A DNA stretch of 64,000 nt from Neckera pumila (lineage: Eukaryota; Streptophyta; Bryopsida; Hypnales; Neckeraceae). Each line of letters begins with the position of its first letter. The first letter of the stretch is position 1. The position numbers and the translations under genes are program-made. Shown here one piece after another: positions 60,062 through 64,000 of this stretch. The DNA lies in assembly GCA_963969595.1 (NCBI GenBank), contig OZ018414.1, positions 15,235,660 through 15,299,659 of the forward strand, given 5' to 3'. A model generated the notes under the pieces. That model was given only the letters and a program-made list of their open reading frames with translations. It was not told the origin of the DNA and did not search any database.

Positions 60062-60978
60062 CCCCTAAAGAACCATTGTCCGTTTGGTGGACATTTGGGA
60101 TTTTGGCAGGGACCTACGGGCTGAATTTTTGTCTTGATTTTTGAAACTTTTTTTGAAGATTAGAAAAATTGATAAGCTTTGTGGGAATATAAATTTTTTT
60201 CATTTGGTGCCCTGGAACAAAAGTTAGGCCCAAACAAGCTCAAAACAGGGGAGAGGGGGCAACAAATTTTGCAAAAAATTATTTATTTATTTATTTAATT
60301 TTTTTTTCCCTTAGATTATGTTTTTGTCTATCTGGAAAGCTTTGATCCATTTAAATTTGTTATGAGGAAGTTATGGACAATCTTATTATTTGGGCACTTA
60401 GAGCATCTTTCTGAAAAAAATAACTAGTAAGACTCATATTTGAATGCAATTTTTTAGAATTTTTCAAAAAAAAAATTTCCACATGGTTTAGTTTTTTTGC
60501 TAGAACAATCTCACCATTGGGATTAGTGAATTTTAATTCTATAAAAAGATAATAGTATTTTAGATTTTCCTTCTATCTTGTACCTACTTCTATTTAACAA
60601 TTTTTTTAATGATGAAATTAAGGTGTTTTTTTTATAGACTCTTAACTCAATTCTCCAATGTAAAGGTTTAAACCTCAAAACTCTGTAGTGCAAAAATTTA
60701 AAGTTAAAATTGTTCAAAGTCAAAAAATGTAGTTCCACAATGTGCTGAAGAACAATAGAATTGTTTTTCAACACGTTGTTTCACTTTAAACGCAAATATC
60801 TTGCAATCTGTGCGGTCCGAAATTTTGAAATTTCTTCCACGTATTGTTATATTAGTTAGGTATAAGATCCCACGGTTAGATGTGAAGAAAAAATAGTTTT
60901 CAATTTTTTTATTCTTTGCTATAGAAATGGTAGATTTGAGTGTTTTTTGGCAGAAAAATGGCCTCAGTCCTTTAGGGA
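60062..60978 (-). mobile_element. Complete TTAA-family element (917 bp), inverted orientation
   Basis: TTAA (60058-60061), then CCCCTAAAGAACCATTGTCC. The right end CTCAGTCCTTTAGGGA is followed by TTAA (60979-60982). Inner phrases are complements of the 53704 copy (ATCTTGCAATCTGTGCGGTC, and CAATCTCACCATTGGGATT). Confidence 0.8.
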
Positions 60979-60982
60979 TTAA

Positions 60983-63900
60983 TTCTTTCATGCCCTTAGT
61001 GTAAATTCAAAAAAAAACTTCCGAAAAATGAATCCATTTGGCTAAAAATTCTGAATCCATTCTAAGATTGCTGGAAGAGACTGCATGTTTTTCCATAATC
61101 TTATTACACAAAATGTCATTACTATGGATTTCTTAGTAGAAGATTCTCTTTGACCTATAATGGTGATATAGACCTTTCTATTTCTGACCATTTGTTGATT
61201 GCAAAATTGACCAAAGATTGGTTGTAATATTGATTGCCTTACAACCATTCATACTGCGCAACAATTGCTCCAAGAACTAAGCCAAAAACTTATGGAAAGA
61301 CAACAGCCTATAGGTTGAAAATTGAGGGGGATCAGAAATGGGTTGGCTACCTTAAAGAAATCCAAATTTAATATATTTTTATTTAAAGAAGCTTGAAAGA
61401 AATTAGTGAAGGAACTTTGTCTATTATCATTGAGGTAAAGTAGGCTACTCGAAAAGTGAACAATTGAAGGCTGGTCCACCTTTTTTTGTAGGTTTCTATG
61501 GATAAGAAGATATTCTTAGCTCATTTTTTAGAGAAAGGAAAATAGATGCAGAATGTAATACAAGTGGTTTCATATTGTTTGAAGCATTATTGAATTAATT
61601 ATAAATTTTCAAAGATTTTGGTTGTAGGCACCTATTTATTACCGACCATAGGACTCCCCAATCTGTCCACTTGCAACTTGTAAAGAGATTTGAGGAAATC
61701 AAGGAGAATGATTGGCTCTTGCAATAAATAATATTTTTTTTCAATCCACTTAATGGCTAAAGAAGTCCATTTAAAGACCACTTCATATATATATACATAT
61801 AGATATGGCCCGGCTACACTTCATATTCATACCACTTTGAATAATAAAGTAGATATGGCCCGGCTACACTCTCTCTTGGGTTAGTACCAAGACCATGCAA
61901 AATGTCAATACGACTTTATCTTCTATTTTGGACTCTCACTTCTCATGGTCAGTCGGTCACATCTAACAAAGTAGGGTACCGGCCTTGCCCTAGACTCTGC
62001 TTTTGGTCCTTGGTCTTGGTTTGGCCTTCAATTACTTTTGTACAAATTGCACCAGTGAGTTGAGTGTGTATGGTAAGGTAGTGTTCTCTTGAATGGACCA
62101 TTTAAGCCTACCTAACTCATCATTGACAGCAGTAGATATTTCAAGCAACATGTCACCCATTCCTAGATAGAGGTCCGTTTTAGAACATGGTCCGTTTTAG
62201 AGCACACTACCTTACTACTCACCTTCCTTACTGCTGCTTTTCTCCAGGAGATGAGATTGTGCATGAGTGCTTATGTGCTTTCTTCCACTAATAACTTATA
62301 TGTTTGTCTCTTTTTAAAGCTGATGGTGGGAATACTATTTTTTGTCGGGCTCTAATTTTTTATGGTCACATCTAACAAAGTCAAGTACCTTAGTGCTTCT
62401 AATCCTTGGTCTAGGTGAAGTAAACCAGCCTTGCTCCAGTACATTTTTTATTGCACCAATGCCAAGTATGTACAGTACTACTCAACTTCCTTACTGCTGC
62501 TTCTCTCGAGGAGATGAGATTGCGTATGAGTGCCTATATGCTTTCTTTCGCTAAGAGCTGCCCCACTCCAACACGCTGAAACCACTCTTTAAATGTTCTG
62601 CACCATTGATCTTCTAAGATCTTCTAAAATCAATGGTATAGAACCTTTAGAGAGTGGCTTCAACGTGTTGGAGTGGGGCTGCTCTAATAAGCTTATATGT
62701 TCATTGCCTCTTCAAGCTAATGGTGAGCGTTGTTGCAAAAGGGTGCCGCTTGCCCCTCTTTGATTCAACAACTTGGCTTCCCATTAGACTTGGTGTTTGT
62801 CGCTTTTCTCTAATCCAGGCCGCTTGACAAAGACCGTCTCTGTCCAGTACCTTCGTTGGACGGCAATTACGTGACAAATGGATTGATGCAACAACAGTCA
62901 GGCTCTTTTATGTGATGGACTCTATAGAGTTTCTATGTGAGCCCAACCCGACATTTGGACAAAGGATTCATTGTTGAGATTTGGATGTCCACCATTATTT
63001 CTCCCATCATGCATAAAAGTTTGCTCACACATAAAAGAAGGGAGGTCGTTGAAAATCTGATTTAATTTTGACAAGCTCATTTGAAACTAATTCTATAGAT
63101 AGTAGATGTGGCTTGGGTGTATAATTGTGATTTATAAGCTTAATGTATTGTTCAATCAATACATATGTCAAATGGAAAAAACTTGTAAACCCATGAGTCA
63201 TGGGGAAACAATCACTAGCGCCATACTTTGTCAAATTTTATCTATGCTCTGGATGCCAAAGAATCATCATCCTTCTTTTATGTGTAAGTAGACTTTTTAT
63301 GCATGATGGGAAAGACAATAGTGTACCCCCATGTTTCAACAATACACTCATGGTCCAAATGTCGGATTGGGCTCACATGGAGATATAGCCTAAAAATCCA
63401 TTAGCTACGCTTGGAACACTAATTACTTTCCTCGATGAAAACTTCTATAGTTTTTTTTTTGCATGTTTCAAAAGTACCATTATTGTGTATGCAATTCTGT
63501 TTGAGAGTAACAATTATTGGTAGGTTTGATACTTCAATTTTCTTTGTTGTTGCAGAACTCAGTAAGATATGAAATTTAAGAACCAGCAAGAGATCTGAGT
63601 GTCTTTGTATTAAAAATGAAAGCAAGTACAACATACAGTGGTCATCGGCCTACAATTGACAAGCAAGCGAAACATCAGTTTGATTGGTATGCAAATTTGT
63701 TGTTTGTATTAGATCACCCTAAAATTTCATTAACGAGCTATTCTCTATTTGCTACTTGACCACGTATTTGCATTTAGGGGGGTGAAAATGGGCTAGATAA
63801 GGGTGGATATAGCTCACCCTGTATTTATATCTATATCTTTTTCTTGAATACAAAGCTAGATAAAAAACAGATGGACAGTAATTGCATATATAGAGAAACA

Positions 63901-64000
63901 TATGTTAATACTTTGTTGTAGTGTTGAAGATGTTTACTAAGGATTTACAATGCCATGATATTCACAACTTTGCACACATCAGAAAGTACATCCTTGCGCA
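60983..64000. other. Intergenic stretch to the window end, no gene seen
   Basis: Only short frames. Repeats noted: GATATGGCCCGGCTACACT at about 61804-61822 and again at about 61853-61871, and a roughly 100-bp duplication near 62215 and 62474 (CTTCCTTACTGCTGCTT...GAGATGAGATTG). The second duplicate copy is interrupted by a MITE. Confidence 0.5.
62555..62684. mobile_element. PIF/Harbinger-like MITE (130 bp) with readable empty site
   Basis: The left end GAGCTGCCCCACTCCAACACG is inverted at the right (CGTGTTGGAGTGGGGCTGCTC), and the pairing continues inward. TAA direct repeats flank it (62552-62554 and 62685-62687). The related duplicate near 62290 reads CACTAATAACTTATATG without the insert, which confirms a 3-bp duplication. 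Confidence 0.85.

Noticed and set aside
1..64000. rRNA, tRNA, organelle-derived inserts, or an autonomous transposon with an intact transposase or reverse transcriptase
   Set aside because: I looked for characteristic motifs and found none. A tRNA cannot be fully excluded without a covariance-model search.

Overview
This is nuclear DNA from a land plant. The genes carry many spliced introns, and they encode plant-specific families: a chloroplast TROL-type rhodanese, a WVD2/TPX2-domain microtubule protein, a plant VWA protein and a decayed NLR. Gene density is low: four convincing protein genes lie in a sea of AT-rich, transposon-derived sequence. That suggests a large, repeat-rich genome. A gymnosperm or another non-angiosperm vascular plant is my guess, but nothing here proves the lineage.

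Layout. 1-3475 is a broken NLR resistance gene (plus strand). 3476-9640 is intergenic with three CACTA-type MITEs and other repeats. 10886-14035 (minus) is a three-exon WVD2/WDL-like gene of 817 aa, with a probable 5'UTR exon and TATA box near 16.6 kb. 16.7-23.4 kb is repeat-rich. 23406-27657 (minus) is a seven-exon TROL-like gene of 371 aa. It stands head to head, 686 bp away, with a ten-exon DNA polymerase eta gene at 28344-35362 (plus, 731 aa). 35.4-46.9 kb is intergenic and includes three copies of an element carrying a small ORF. 46905-47311 (minus) holds an unidentified candidate coding exon. 48576-50384 (minus) is a two-exon VWA/Vwaint-type gene of 516 aa. 50.4-64 kb is almost entirely repeats.

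The exon models for the four genes were built by hand. Splice sites are GT-AG, phases agree across every junction, and the joined proteins match the family motifs.

The most interesting material is in the repeats. One family of elements (about 920 bp when complete, with many remnants) is flanked by TTAA and begins CCCCTAAAGG. One copy sits inside a 122-bp tandem array whose neighbouring units preserve the empty site, so the insertion can be read directly. A near-perfect 870-bp foldback is inserted in another unit of the same array. Other terminal-inverted-repeat elements have readable 3-bp target duplications. I see no cluster of genes forming an undescribed multi-gene system; the genes look like independent housekeeping loci.
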